From contig NMRB01000296.1 of the NCBI GenBank assembly GCA_002633025.1, forward strand, positions 80,350 through 144,349: a stretch of 64,000 bases of DNA, in the 5' to 3' direction. Source of the stretch: Notospermus geniculatus (taxonomy: Eukaryota; Nemertea; Pilidiophora; Heteronemertea; Lineidae). The position numbers were made by a program, and so were the translations under genes. The notes below the pieces were generated by a model that was not told the DNA's origin, made no database searches, and saw nothing but the letters and a program-made list of their open reading frames with translations. This document shows, piece after piece, positions 11,429 through 25,505 of this stretch (position 1 is its first letter; every line of letters begins with the position of its first letter).

Positions 11429-11641
11429 AATGGGGAACTTTCCTTCCGTCAGAGGCCACTACGAGTTAGCGGTCCAAGAACGTCATGAAATTTGACGTCA
11501 CAGGGCAGAAATGCATGCCACAACGTCGTCCATAATGACGTGGACGTCGTGGTTCACACATTTTGACGTCAGATTTCATGAATTTTGTGACGTTCTTGGA
11601 CCGCTAGCAGGCGGCCTCTAACGGCAGGAAAGTCCCCCATT
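11429..11641. mobile_element. 213-bp foldback element with TGACGT motifs
   Basis: The left arm starts AATGGGGAACTTTCC and the right arm ends GGAAAGTCCCCCATT. The arms also share AGAGGCC and AGCGGTCCAAGAACGTCA with its inverse. The inner part is also self-complementary and holds several TGACGT or ACGTCA cores, the ATF/CREB-type half-site. No frame of note lies inside. It is probably a MITE; the target duplication is unclear. Confidence 0.8.
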
Positions 11642-14600
11642 AGAACCAAGTGGTGCACAATCCTTTCTCCCATCAGATGAATGTAACTTGAAAGTGGGCT
11701 GAAGACTTCTGTCTCATTCCACCATGTATACAACTTGTAAATGTAATTCTGTGAATGAGGTCCTTCAATTTGGCTGTATTGCTTGCTGCGTGTACCTTAT
11801 ATTGATTTGTGAAATCAGTTTGGAAGACCTTGAATGAGTGATTGCTCGATGGAGTGCGGTGTTTCCTTTCGGGATAACAATGCTCGTGGAAGTGGAAGCT
11901 GGGATGGAATGTCCTTGCGTGCCACCAATGACCAGAACCAAAGCAAGAACGCAACTTAGACACGAGAGGAATTTTCCGCGGTGTTGATCTTAGACATACC
12001 ATCTGAAGTTTCCAGGGATGCAAGTTGTCCTTGCCACTGTGAACCCTTCGATGGGAAGCAAAGGTGTGGGCTCAGATGTGGACAAGGCTGAAGTTGGTGA
12101 TATTCCCAGACGTGGACTGATCACCTCGTTACCCTGGAAGGAGACTCAGCAATGTTTGATTGAAGAAACTGTTGACCAACTATATTCATCACTGGCATTT
12201 GATTGCTTCGGTCAATTTCTCTCCACCTAAATGTTACAGCGCTTGACCTCCTATCCTGGTCCCTGAAGTATTGTCACTTCACTTGATGGCCTGTAGTGTA
12301 ATCAATCAGTGACGTTCATCACACTTACAGCTCGCTTCATTTCTGAGCTGCATATCTTTGCCAGGTTGGCGACTGATTTCATGGCAGAAGACTCGGCTTC
12401 GGAGGAACATGGCTGTTGTTTCTTATTCTGAAGATATTTTTTCGGGAGCAAGTTTGCGCCTTGTGAATGATGATGTCAAGAACTCCTATGACTGTCCCGT
12501 GTGGCCTCGGACAGGCAAGGACGTAGAACCAGTCCACTGTATGACGATATGGACCATTGATAGGCCACAAGAAACTGGTAATGCAATGAGCCAATAGGAT
12601 TGATTACACTTACATTAATCATGCAGTTCATTGAGAGTTCATCTTGTTGGTTTTCTGGGCTTTGTCAATGATTTGGCAAATCATCATTGGCCATTGGGGA
12701 TGAGTTCCTGCGCTGATGCACGAGTGCAGCTCCAGAAGCAGTTGTTGGTTCTGATGTTCACGGAAGGCAAAGACAAATCCCTGACCAGATTCCTGTCTTC
12801 ATTATTGCTGCTGAAAGGAAGGATTGAACCAAGCCAAAGTCCTCAGTCCATTTTCACTGTTCATCCCGTCAATGCCTGGACAAAGGACTGCTTTGGATAC
12901 TAAGAAAACATCACAGTTACATTCTTGCCAAGAAAACAGCATTGCTTCTCTTCATTGAACTCTGTTAATTGCGAATGAATTGCTCCTAATTTCCCTTCCC
13001 GGTATCGACTCTTTTCAAGCAAGAAAATACCTGTTGCTACCTCCAAAAGAAACGTGAAGACGTCATTTCCCAGCTTCACCTGGGGACTATTTCTTCATGA
13101 TTTCTCCATCTTCACGCCTCGATGTTATTGATGTTTATCCAATAATGTGTCAACAAGGCAAAATCTGACAATCACCGTTGGTGATTATTGGTTATTTTTC
13201 CTTCCTTCTCGAGGCTTGCGTCAGAGGACAATGATGTGGCTTAGAAGTTTAGCAGGGGATCTTTGTCTTCTTTATGCTTTCTTTCTGCCTGTTACTAATT
13301 TTCTGCAGCTGCAGCAGAACCTGAAAACTCTGTATGATCCATTGTTTTCATTTCTGCGATGTCCTTATGCTCTGGGGCCTCATTTGGCTGGTTCAGAAAG
13401 GTAGTGGGCAATTCCTCCAAGGCGTCTTCTCCAATCAGAAAGGTTATCAAGGTTTGTCCGAATTCCCCATTGACATATCAGGAGCTAACAAGATGGTGAA
13501 AATCTTGTAAGGTTCTGGGACCCAACAGACAGATTACTCATGATGTCTGCCTGTGTCGGATCCAATAAACTGTGGTCTGCTGAAGTCTTGGATGTGATGG
13601 CAGGTTTGGCATCTGATAAAGGGTCAGCGGTGACTGAAGTCATTTGTTTTTGACTCCACATGTTGTCGATATCTGACTCTACATGGTGAAGTCCACCTCA
13701 AAATCTTGCTTTGGGTGGAAGAATTTCTCCTCATTCATGTCTTGCTTTGCATGATTGAATCTTAAGGGCTGTAGCACTCGCCACACCTTGCTGTGCTCCA
13801 ATGACCCTTCCCCTTGCCGGGGTAAAGTCGGAGTGGGCTGTAGTCATGGCAATGTCACATCAATGTCTCAGTCTCCATGGTCTGGCTGTGGGCGGAAATG
13901 TTGCAGTGGTCAGTACTGACAAGATGGACTTGATTCATCCTGACTATCTGCTGTTCCAGCAATGACAGCTCATTGCATTTGGGTGGCTTGCGTACTCTTC
14001 AGCAATTCGCACATTGGAGTAAATTTTGTGTCCCTGGCTTTATGTACGTAACTGTAATGGTGATTGCCTTGAAGACCCACCCTGGCCTTGCTTCTTGTGG
14101 TATGAAAGATGTCTTCCAGTCATTTGTGGTACTGATGAGTTAAACTCGTCTTGCACTTGCAGGGCTGAAGAGATCAATCGCTTTAGAATTTGAAACCATT
14201 TATCAGGGGTAGCACCTGTTGTTGACACAGAGGGACCATTAGGGTAAGAAAGACCTCTAATGGCTGCGCAATAAGTGTACAAAGAATGAGCAATGGGCAA
14301 TCATGCCCTCATTCCTCTGAACGATTTTTCACCCTAACGATGGTAGGGAAAGAACAGATGAAGTGATATACAAGTTAATAGATCAGGGATGTAAATGTTA
14401 CATTTGTTGCATGCAGACAACATCATCACTTCCTAATTTGTTGGAATTCAAAATTGCCTCATTGGACACTGTTCAGTGATTTGTTGATTGAAAAGGCTAA
14501 GCATTTGATTTATCCTATCAGGACCTTTCCTCTGACAAGTCATGTCATTGAGTCATTTCATTCATTTCCAAGGAGCATTGATGCGAACCCTTCAGCCTAC

Positions 14601-17154
14601 CTGGTGAGGCCTGGAGGGTATAGGGACCTAATTCACACAATCTGAAGGACTTGCAGCTGCATAACATGACTCAGTCTCATTGCATCTCTCCCTGCCTTAG
14701 CACAATAAGAGGATTTGGAACCAGCCATGCAGGGATCCACAAGCACGGGGGCGGAGAAGAAGCTGAGCAAAAATCTTTGCATGTTGTACCACCATCCATC
14801 CATGACTGCGCTCACCAGGACCCAGATGCCAGAAGAAACGTTCCATCAAATCAGCATTTTTCACCAACAAACCTGTGGCAAGCCCATGGATTTCAACCTA
14901 ATATGACATCTGCATGAGACTTCACGTGCTGGTTCATAAGAATGGTAAAAAATGTCTTTGAACGTGTCATTTTTCACTCAAATCAATCAATCAGATGATC
15001 AATATGCCAAGAGAGCAATCGGACGCTCGATTGGCCACCATTCCAAATAATCAATCATGAAAATTTCTGCTTTATTGAATAGGCTGCGGCAGCAATGACG
15101 TGTGAATTACGCGCAATATTCTGTATTATTATTTTGTATTATGCATGTCGAATGTTGATGATGGCTATTTGCCCCATGATTTTTCGAGATATGAAATTTA
15201 TAGCTCGTTCTGTCCGTGGTGGCTATTGACCTGTGGTGGTTGGTCATTGCCAACTGATTCCAGCTTCAGCTTTTGCACAAAATCAGGAGTCCCACAACTT
15301 TGGTTGCTTTTACCCATTCATCGCTTGTTCAGTCCAGTGGTAGATTGATCTGTGGCTGCCTGTCACTGTCAACTAATCCCAGCCTTGGCTCAAGTGCAAC
15401 ATCAGGAGTCCTCCTACGAGGGCTGCCCCCGCTTGGCCCCCAAATGTTCAGCGCACACCTTTTGACTCGAAAAAATCACGGCATCAAGATGAACGGTGAC
15501 TGGTTGTGGCAGCCACCGCCGCCCACTTTGTATCCGACCTAAATCATTCATATTCTGTTGAGGTCTCTTGAGGGAAACAATTTAAAATGTGCTGGCTCAA
15601 GATATTTATCGAGGATAATTTTCGTAGAATCCCCCAGTTCATACTGCCAGGTTTATCTCGGATTCAGCGTACTATTTACCGAATGGTTTTTGTTGATAAC
15701 ATTTTTGAAATGAATTGAATGTGATTGATGATTGGTTGATGTTTGTCCATAAGGGAGTGATACGCGATATGTTCGTATGGAGTGGGATCAGGTTCGCAAG
15801 CTTTAAATAAGGAATGAATGAAGCCTGGATGGCAACTTTGTAAAGGGTTTCTGTATTGGTATTGCTCTTTTCATACGCAGTTCTTTCACTTGGTTTTGAT
15901 ATGATCAGTGTGCACTGAAGTTGTTTGGTTTGACGATGCAAGCCGACCGATGCATTTAGTTGCATCGTAATAAATACTAGGTCACCTACCATTGAGAACA
16001 TGTCAGCAATAACCGCTGTGAGTCCAAAGGACCATTTCCACTCAACATTTTCCTGCATTAATAACCTGTACATGTAGCTTTCACAGGCATCGTGTTCATT
16101 CTTTCTTGCAATACAAGTCAAGAGCCAACAGCTGTCAAGATTTGAGTTACCATCAAGTTCTTTGAGATGAAATTAATAGCGAAAAGGTCAACAGAGCTGA
16201 GGATCTGCAACCGAAAATTGGAAGGAAAGTGGAAAATTGAGCCAATTTGAGGCCCCTCTTGGTTGATTTGCTTGAGAAGAAAATGGCGTCCCTCCAACCA
16301 AGAGTGGTGTCTGGACAACTGTGGATCCGACATGAAATTGCATTCACTGGATGGTCTTACAGTTGGTCAGAATGCATGCTGAAGGTAACACATGCAAGCG
16401 ATGCACACAAGAAAAAATGCTATCCAGGGCACATCTCAATGAGATATGATGGAATTTACTATCATGGTGCTAATATCTCAGCAGACATGCAATACAAAAG
16501 ATGAAAAAAAATGGCGCAGGGAGGATGATCACGCAGTAATGTTTCCGTAGATTGTGCAGATGCGGCTTGAGATGATCAATTAGTGCAAAAAAAACCTATG
16601 TAGTATTGGGAGGTTTTTCTCATAACGCAACATGTTCAGTTGTTGACGAGAAGCAAGTTCGAAAGGAGCCCACGCCAAGCTGTCCTTCTGAAGTTTGGTT
16701 TGAATTGGATTGACTTCATTTCATCATCTTTTTGACTGTGCGGCCTCTGCTGAGCTTGCTACGTCTTTTTGCATCAAAATGACAGTTGAAAAAATCGATT
16801 GATTTTATGCAAGTTGAACAGGAGATAGCCATTGCAACCTCATCGACTACCTCCAGCATATGTCATAAAAAGTGAAATTTTCTGATCTGGGTTGATAGCG
16901 TCACAATAGTTGCGGGCACTGTCATCGATATCCGATGCGGGACGCACCGGGGCATGCAAGCAGATAATGAAATGTGCCGAATGGCGTCATATCGGGAGAA
17001 GTTCACAGTGGCATTGGTAGACATGCCACGAACATGTGACCAAAATGAAATTCCAAGATCAGTTGGTTATGGTCGAATCAATTTTGTCTGAGCAATGGCA
17101 AGTGTAATTTGTCTTGTGTGATTAGCATTGACGTTATTCTTGTAGTTCAGCCAC
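11642..17154. other. No gene recognised
   Basis: The longest frames are 149 codons (15672-16121, -) and 116 codons (11673-12023, -). A + frame at 12018-12230 looks mildly protein-like but has no good splice donor and no known motif. In the 149-codon frame one hydrophobic segment is followed by a possible antisense donor (gtaggt), but the acceptor side is weak. A diverged direct repeat of about 70 bases lies at 15226-15295 and 15345-15414. Confidence 0.35.
15226..15414. repeat. Diverged direct duplication, 119-bp spacing
   Basis: The block TTGACCTGTGG ... CAACTGATTCCAGC ... ATCAGGAGTCC recurs 119 bases later as TTGATCTGTGG ... CAACTAATCCCAGC ... ATCAGGAGTCC. Identity is perhaps three quarters by eye. 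It is an old local duplication with no clear function. Confidence 0.5.
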
Positions 17155-17573
17155 GTGAGTGAAGTTAAAGCTTGCTCTCCTCCACGGCATTTTAACCCAT
17201 GCAGATCTTTCCTTCAAACTGTTGGTGGTGTTGGACCGTGCGTGGTCAACCTTCCCACCCCGAACCCTGTACTGGCATTCAAACTGAAGCTGCTCCGAGG
17301 CGTTCGTCACCCAGCAAAATGTCGTGCCAACGGACCCAGAGATTCGCTCTGCATGCTTTTTCATGCTGTTATCAAACAAAGTGGCAGCTGTTTCCAGGGC
17401 ACCAATACCAACCTCCTAATTGGTTCCATCGACATTATTCCAATGACGACATATTGTCAATTTCAATGTTGGCTCAAAATCAACTTGGTTTGGCGAGACT
17501 TGTTTATCGTAATTTGTCTCATCCCATAGATAGGTCATTTAGTCGGCCATTTATTGCCATACAAACTGTTTAA
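17155..17573 (+). other. GC-rich stretch with two overlapping 124-codon frames
   Basis: Two + strand frames of 124 codons each (17155-17529 and 17199-17573) overlap in different phases, and an 81-codon antisense frame covers the same DNA. At most one could be real. None shows a known domain or suitable splice sites. The local lack of stops fits higher GC rather than coding selection. Confidence 0.25.
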
Positions 17574-20500
17574 ACTGGACATACAAATGACATCGTTATG
17601 TGTAATTGTCATTTTATTGCCACTGATGGGCTGTTGGGTAAATAACCTATTGTTCTAATGGTTCGTCTTTGCTACCTTATTAGGCCCAGCCATGACAAGT
17701 GTTTGACTTGTGCCTGAAAGATTTGCGATTCTTGTGTTTGTCACTGAGAGTGTTCGATAAGGAGCTGTCAATGTCAGTATTTGATGTATTTGATCATGTC
17801 CTTGGAATGGCGCTGCAGATAGGGTTGATGATAATAACAAGATAATCTCATGCAGATGAGTTAATGATGTACACGTTAGCATTCCTTACTGTCAGCTTGT
17901 CCACCCCCTTTCTTCAGCCATGATTTTCTTCTGACTTGGCGAATGCAACTTCCAACTTGGTTCTTCTTGTCATGTTTATTGGGTGGTGTCAACGTTTGTC
18001 CGGCGTCATAACAGAGGCAACTCACTGCTAAACCACTTGGATCCATGGGAAAGGACTTGGCCTAGTCCTTGTAGGTCGCCAACTGAAGAGTTGGAATGGT
18101 CATTCTGCTTAATTGCCCTTGGCTATTTCATACCTACCTGACACAAGAAATCCTTACTCCTGCCGCACACACCGAATTCGTTCCCTCGTTTTGCCTTCCA
18201 TAGCATATGAAGTGAATCAAATGATACTATTTGTCTAACTCGTAGTCCGGTTTGGTTGGTGGGAACTCACTCTGCCCCTGATGATTTATGTGGACCTGAA
18301 CTTGAATTTTCCTAATGGGACACAATAAAAACTGCAAGATGTGAACTCTCATTTTGGACTTGGTGCACGGTTTATGGATTCAGGGCCAATTGCTGAATGA
18401 CAAAATTAACTCTCACCTAACTACTTTGGATAATAAGCAAGCGTTCATCATCAGTTTCCACCCATCCCTTATTTCTAAACGACTGATTTCACAGACTGCA
18501 TTCAGTGCAGAGGATAGCATTGACATCATTGTGAACGTGAACAAAGAGATATAATCAACCATCCTGCATCGATTTCAGTTTTGAACTTGCTGAATGCAAA
18601 TCTTTTTCTTCGAGGCAAAAGTTTCTGTATCACTCGCTTCGAAATTCTAGTCAGGCTTGCTACGTATTTGACAGGAATACTTCGACCGAGAAAATTTCGT
18701 GACTCTGTTTGGGAATATTTTTCAAGTTGCTGTGCATTTACCAGTCGATTTCCCACTCATTTTAAGTGTTGTTTATAATGGATCTTATACTTCTTGAAAA
18801 TGACGAACAGTTTGTTCCTGACTACTGGATAAGGCCAGGGCATCCATATTATTCATCTCCTCCTCTGCCTAACACTGCGGTTAGTAATTCAATAAACTTT
18901 AAAGCTTGTGCCGATTCCTTCACAAAATGTTTTCATCGTGCATCATTCTTAAAATCTTATGGTGAAAGTATCTTGCTCAAGACTATCTGATTCTGAATGC
19001 TATCTTTGATATTCTTTCACAAATATTGTCCCCATGCTTCTGTCTTGGAAAGAAATCTTATCATGAAAAAGATATCATGCTTGCAACTGTTTGAATGCTA
19101 TCTGCTACAGTATGCAACCCACGTTGCCCTGTCGTGCAAATTTCATTAACTCTGCCTAGTCAACTAACTGATGAACTCTGAACCATTACCTGTAATTCAA
19201 AATGTGAATCAGCCAAGAAGGAATTTGATGAAAGATTTGAACATCCAGTTTCATTGTCTTCATTCATGAAGTTTTAATTTTCCAATTCCCTGGTTCGTGG
19301 AGGTGAACTAATGGTAAACTGGAGACCAATTGCACTGGAGTTAATTTGTAAAATTTGTAAATTCTGATTAACTTAACAGCTGTAATCTTTTAAGTGTCCC
19401 TTTGGGCTTATTCTCCATGGTCAGAAATGAGTGAATATTATGGAAATGATAGATGCTTCTTCTTTAGTGTTTCTTTGCATGGTGAGAGTGAAGATAGCTG
19501 AGCCATGGGAGACGAAAGTTGGGAGGGCATAGTAGGGCACTTGTTCAGCTTGAAAGCTTCTTTTTGTTGCCATTATGTGAGGAATATAGTGGTATGTCAC
19601 GAAGTAAGTGGCTGAACTTAGCTGATGTGATGCAAAGAATCTTTTTTCGGCCAAAAAATGCTTTGTTTCCCCCCGACCTATAAATCTTAGGAAAAAGGTT
19701 CAAATGGTAGTTGGTAAGTCTGTCGAAGATCCTCTCAAGAACTCTGAATGAGTATTGTCTTCAATAGCCAGTTACATTTCATAGGTGCTGCAAGTAGGCT
19801 ATCTTTGAATGAAGGGAGGCATAGATGTCTGTGTTTCTCCTGATGAGACCACTGAGAGTTCCAGAGACCGTGCTTTTTTGGTGGCAGATGTTGGTTGATT
19901 GGAAACGATGGTAATTGGAGGGAAAAAAATCACTTTCCAGTGAGAAGTACATTTGGGCACTGTTCCATTTGATTGGTCGCCTGACTGTCAGCAGTTGTTT
20001 CTTACTTCCGAATCAGGAGTACGTAATTTTGTCTCCAACGTGTAATTTGGGTCTGAGCCATAAATTGCCGTCGTCGCTGTGTTTTACGCGTCTCAAAGTC
20101 AAAGACTCCAGAAATAACACAGCGTCTATTCTTGATCGATAGATGAAATCATATCGCAAAGTGTAATCCACTCCCGCAACCGAATCCACCAATTATATTC
20201 AAGTCGTATATAATGCCGCGGGTAATCAAAACACACTCGAGCGCCATCAGTAAGCCATATGTAACTCGTGTCAAAGAACAGCCGTGACCACGGAAAATAT
20301 CAAAGATGTAAATTATGTGTACTTGATAACGGTACCCTCAGGGTGGTGCGATAAATTCTAATATATAGCAAGACGATATCAAAGAATGATGAGGGATTGC
20401 TACTTGACGACAGATTGTTTCGCGGTTTGATGATTATATTTAGAATTTCCTGTGATTGGGGTCATGAAGGAAGCCCGCTCGTGGGCTGACGTTTGTACAG

Positions 20501-23500
20501 TCTCGGAGATGGTGTCTTGATGTCTTGGACTTGATGCCGACACCGGCTGCTTCACCAGTTTCGTCCATGATTGGACTCAGCTGACCAAGACGCCCACCAT
20601 TCTAATCATCTTCTGGCGTCTGTGTTCATACCAGATCTATGCGGTTGTGGGGAGGAAAGCATCCGTTGGTAATCAGTCTTTTCAGCCGTTGCACATGCAG
20701 TGCTCTTCATAACTGCACACTCAGCACTCACATCCCTCACCATCACAGCACTCTACTGCGCAGACAGCTCCAGTATTTCACTCTTCACACGAGTGAGTGC
20801 TGTGAACCCCGTATAACCTCAGGATGAAGAAAAAGTGACTCGTCTCCTCACTTAGATTACATCCTGCTCTTCCTAAGGAGCCACAGGCTCACTCTGTTGC
20901 ACCTCACTCTGTTGCTTCACGCAAAGTAACAAACCACAAGGCCATGCTTTCACTGATTCTTTGAGTCTTGTCTATCAGATTCTCTGCAAATAGACATTTG
21001 GTTCAATTCCGGTGCGAGAGCTCATTGCACCAGTCATGAGATTTTAGATATTCTCAATATTGATCCTTTAGCAATTCCTTCTCTAAGATTGAAAATCTAT
21101 TTTGGTAGAAGTGCACGATCTTCAATGTGTCTCTCAACCTTTCAGCTGATGGCACACTCAGAATTAAGCAAATGTTGACATTGTGACTGGAGTCCTCAGC
21201 AGCCGGCCACAATTCCTTATCTAAACAGCAAGTTATTCTTTTCTTTCCCAACCTATTGATTATCACCCTGTCTGATTCCTTGCAATCGAACACTTGGTCA
21301 TGTTGATCAGGTCTACGGCACCGCTCGTCTTAAAATATCCCCAATATGGGGATAAGATATTGATTTCAGCCAATCGTCTTTCATCAATCTACTTCCAAGA
21401 TCGAAAATCCATTCAGCGGAAATGCCAGAGTTTCATGTTGTTGTTCCTCATTCGAATGGAAGGGGAATGCACCTGACGACTCCGTAATCGAGGGTGATTC
21501 TGCTGTGACAGTTTACCAGACAGCTAGGGGTGGCGGATCATTGCAGTCATCATGGTCATAGCCTTCAACTCTAGAACTGCTCATCAAAGTGTTGTGAAAC
21601 CAAGCTCTGTCTATACATCATAGCTGGGTGAACCCTGGCTTTTCGAAAGTCTGCCTACACCACCAAAATTGTCCTTCAGAATGAACCCTGTTTTTGTAAA
21701 AGATAAAGTCTGCCTACAGCATTGTGAAAGGTGAAGTCTGCCTAACACCCCCAGAACTGCCTGTTAGAACTAGCTTTGCAACGGGTAAAGTCGGCAAGAC
21801 ATTTTCTCAAAAAAGTGGATCAAAGAAGTATATCCGAGATTGTCGAACTTGAACTTTGAAATTTCTCTTGCATACCTTTTCTCAATTATTCTGGCTTCTT
21901 CCAATTTCAGGATGTCACAGAGTGGATAAACTCAAAAATGCTTTTCCCCCAAGATGTATGGGGTATCGATCTTTTGCTATCTACCTCAAAGATTGAAAAT
22001 CCACTAAAATGGCGTGGCCAGAATATCAATTTGCCATCTGTATGAACTGTCTTTCTTGCTCTGCGACGATTCTCCAGACATTTCTATTTGGAAGAGTTAA
22101 TGCTCTTACCATATAGTATCGATTCTTGCGATACGATTCTATCAATTTTCGTTCGGAGAATTCGTAAGATGAAATTGTGAACGCCACTGTATCAACAATC
22201 GAAATGTTTATACGATGTATGTACAGATAATTGTTATTTCTGGTGTCACTTGGATAAAGATGGGAGTTCGTCATAATAAATCAGACTGAACTCACATTTG
22301 TTATCGTTTGCCCTGTTGCCTGATCTAGAGTGGGGTACTTTGAATGAATGCAAAGTGTCCTATCAAAATCAGCCTTGCCATTCTAGACTGCTTCCTGAGT
22401 TTACATCTAGAGTGAGAAGGAAGAAAGATTGGTGATCATGAAGAAGCTTTTCCCGGCAAATCCAACCACTCAATTGACATAGTGCTCCAGCTGTTTCTGT
22501 ACTGATTTGTGTTATTCCCTTTTGGGATGCTTGTACCAAAACTGAAACCTTCCAAGATTGAGTCTTTAACCAAAGCACAACTGGCGTACGAGAACTATTT
22601 TGTTCTACCTCCCTCGGGAGAGCCGTGAATCGAGATCACAGCCAGCATTCCGCTGAACGAATTGAACGTCGTGATCCTATAAGCTCAAAACTCCCCATAA
22701 TTGCTTTTCGAGCCACGTGCACTGTGCGATTCAGTCGTTTAAAACACACATAACTGGGTATTACTTGTTTGAGGTGCATGGACATTTGGCCATTTGTTGT
22801 CCTCCAAATTGTATCGCTCGTCACGGTTTGGATACAACTGACTCTATTCCTGCCTCCACTTTCTCCCACTGTCTCTTTCTCCATTTCACATCTTGGCCTA
22901 TTCTTTCCGAACGGATAAGCTTCCAATCCATTCTTCCATTTTTACGATCATCCTCCCGTGGTATCCGGATGGAGTACATGTACTATCGACCTGTCTTTGT
23001 GGAGAGGGTAGGTACGCTACTCATTAGCTGAGTAGCAAAGACAATCTGTAGTCTAGCCACAACCTTCAGTTTCAGTAGTTTGCGTTTTCGATGAGTTAGT
23101 CTGCAATAATACCCAAGGCTAATGGGCAAACAAATGGGCTGTGATATGTTCCACAAATTTCCACTTGCAATCAGTGGGGGCAAGGTCAGTTGATGTAATA
23201 GCTCTCCCTCAAGTACAGTGGAGGGTAACTGTCACTTCAATCGCTCTGCCCCCCACTGATCACTGGTGGAGACACTACCCTTTCCCATTTGGGAGGGCAG
23301 ATATGTCCTAATTATGGTTGGCTATATTCTTCATCATCTGATCAATTAGGTGCCACCATTAGGATAATTATTCATACTGAGGATGGGATGGGTTCTATGT
23401 TGTTGCATTAATTGTCACGTACATTTCATTTACAATGCCTTCATCCTCTATGTCCTATCCACTGGTTGCTGGAACCAGTCATGAATAGCTGCATCTAACC

Positions 23501-25352
23501 CCTTGCATGGCGTAAACAATTGACCTTATGTGGCTTTGTTGCCCATAGAGAAACGCTTGGACCAAAAAAGTTGAAATATCTCCATGTTGTTCACTACTTA
23601 CTGGAATGGTAGTGTTTCCTCAAGCACTTGGAATCTCTCATCCTCTTCTTCTTCTCTTTGTTTGCTTTGGTTTTCTGTTCGTCTCGGTGGACAGATTCTG
23701 TTTGCGGATGTCCCGAATTCCCAGACTTCACCCGCGCTTTTTCTCCAAATTACCCAATTGTGTCTATTTGCTTGTACTGGTTGACTATTGGATCGGTTCA
23801 TCGGCTTCCGATACTTAAGGTAAACGAACAGATGTTGACTATTGGGAATTGTGCCGATGTTGGAATGCCAATCAGCTTATATTAATGACATGTCGATTTG
23901 ACGATATTGTGAACATGGTGTGGTGGCCTCGCCATTGACTAAGTGAAGCTTCTCCAGCCTGTTACGGTGACCACGGACTGGGTTTCCTGGTCATCCTCAT
24001 GTGAATCCCGACACTCATGACTTGAAACAGCCATTTTGTTCCAGGGTTTGCCACCCATGATACATCTGTTCAGAATCCAACTGTGGGTGTCGACCGCCTA
24101 CACCACTTGTTGGCATATTCAGTCCCCTAGAGCCATAGATTCGGAGGTTCCTTGGCACCTCAGTGGTTGCTATGCAAGTCTTGGTATTACTATGCTACAT
24201 GCTCCAACATCTCCCTGAATTGAAACTTTCAGATATTGTCGATAAACCCCTATACTCATTTAACTTACATCCTGGAAGGTGGAACTGCTTGCACCACTTC
24301 CTATCATGCATCAGATAGGAGAGCCTGTGAGGAGATGTTTTCTTGTGAAAGGTGGAAAAAAATGCAATCACATGACCTCTTCGTAAAGAGCTAGCAAGCC
24401 CCATTTCCTTAAAGGTATCTTGACCCTGGGCATCATGATGACATTTTAAGGAGAAATTCTGTTGTTTTCCATGAAATCAGATTGATTATTCTTCCACAAC
24501 TGGCTGTGGTGTGTTTGCCAACCGAAAACACCATTAGGTAAATCTGCATCTTTTTGAGGCAAATTGTATTTCTGCCATTTCAGCTCTTGATGTCTGATTA
24601 TGCTGTTTTCAAATCGAGCTATTTGTAAGCTAATGCAGTCCGTTAGGTTACAGCCAAACACTTTTTTGCGAAGTTGTTGAACGTAACCTCGAAGGATAAA
24701 TTGAATTCGTTGATTCGATCTCGGGAATGTTGAAAGGATAAAACATGCAAATGAAGTGAATATCCTGGAATCGTTGCAAATGTAACGTCGTTAGTCAAGC
24801 AATTGTCTAGAAAAATGGTAATAACTTTCGAAAAGATATCTGTCTGGAATACCAAGTGGCTTTTATGTTGTTTTATGTTCACATAAATGCATTTGGTTCA
24901 TGTCAGTTTATATTTACAGAGACATCATGCACATCAGTGCACAGACGAGGGCACGTTACCATTGCATAGTTAGGCTGGAGTGGAGTTAAATTGTCATCGT
25001 CTAAGTAACGGCTGTGTGTATTTCACTAAGGTTCAATACCCGACGGAACCAGTCGTCATGAATGACTTCTGCAATATTTTTCTGTTGTGTGTATACATTT
25101 CCATTGTCTGCATGCAACTTTGTCTGCAAATGATGCAGATTTTATCATTACTTCACTGATGGCTCTTTCTGTTGTTGGCATGGCTCAGTTGGTTTTTGTT
25201 GTAGCTGTTGGAATCTTTCAGTCTTGGTACAAGTACATCGAAGAAAATCTCGTAAAAATGACTCGTAGGGGGAGATACCTGAAGCAGGGCACTCTCTACA
25301 TGTATAATTTCCATAACCGCCTCCAGTGACATCACCGGTGTGTCAGACATCC
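17574..25352. other. No gene recognised
   Basis: Open frames stay below about 105 codons and overlap on both strands. A degenerate tandem repeat occurs near 21640-21810. I found no TIR element, SINE or RNA gene here. Confidence 0.35.
21640..21810. repeat. Degenerate minisatellite-like repeat
   Basis: The phrase AAAGTCTGCCTAC(A) or a close variant starts three or four successive units of unequal length (about 30-65 bases), each with an AGAA(C/T)-rich middle. It looks like an old tandem array with indels. Confidence 0.4.
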
Positions 25353-25357
25353 CAAAC

Positions 25358-25500
25358 CAGTGCTTCCGCCAGAGGGTACGCAGGGTACGCTGTGAGTACC
25401 CTCAAAGGAACAGAAAAGGGCCATTTTCTTTAATTTCATGGGGTTTTTGCTGATTTGGAAGAACTGCATACCCTCAAAAATATTTCTGGCAGAAACCCTG
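25358..25500. mobile_element. hAT-like MITE, 143 bp, 5-bp TSD
   Basis: The ends are CAGTGCTTCCGCCAGA and TCTGGCAGAAACCCTG, imperfect inverted repeats. Just inside them lie GGGTACGC and its near inverse GCATACCC. The flanks carry the direct repeat CAAAC (25353-25357 and 25501-25505). No transposase is encoded. CAGTG/CAGGG termini suit hAT, while the 5-bp rather than 8-bp duplication matches the other two hAT-like elements in this window. Confidence 0.75.
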
Positions 25501-25505
25501 CAAAC

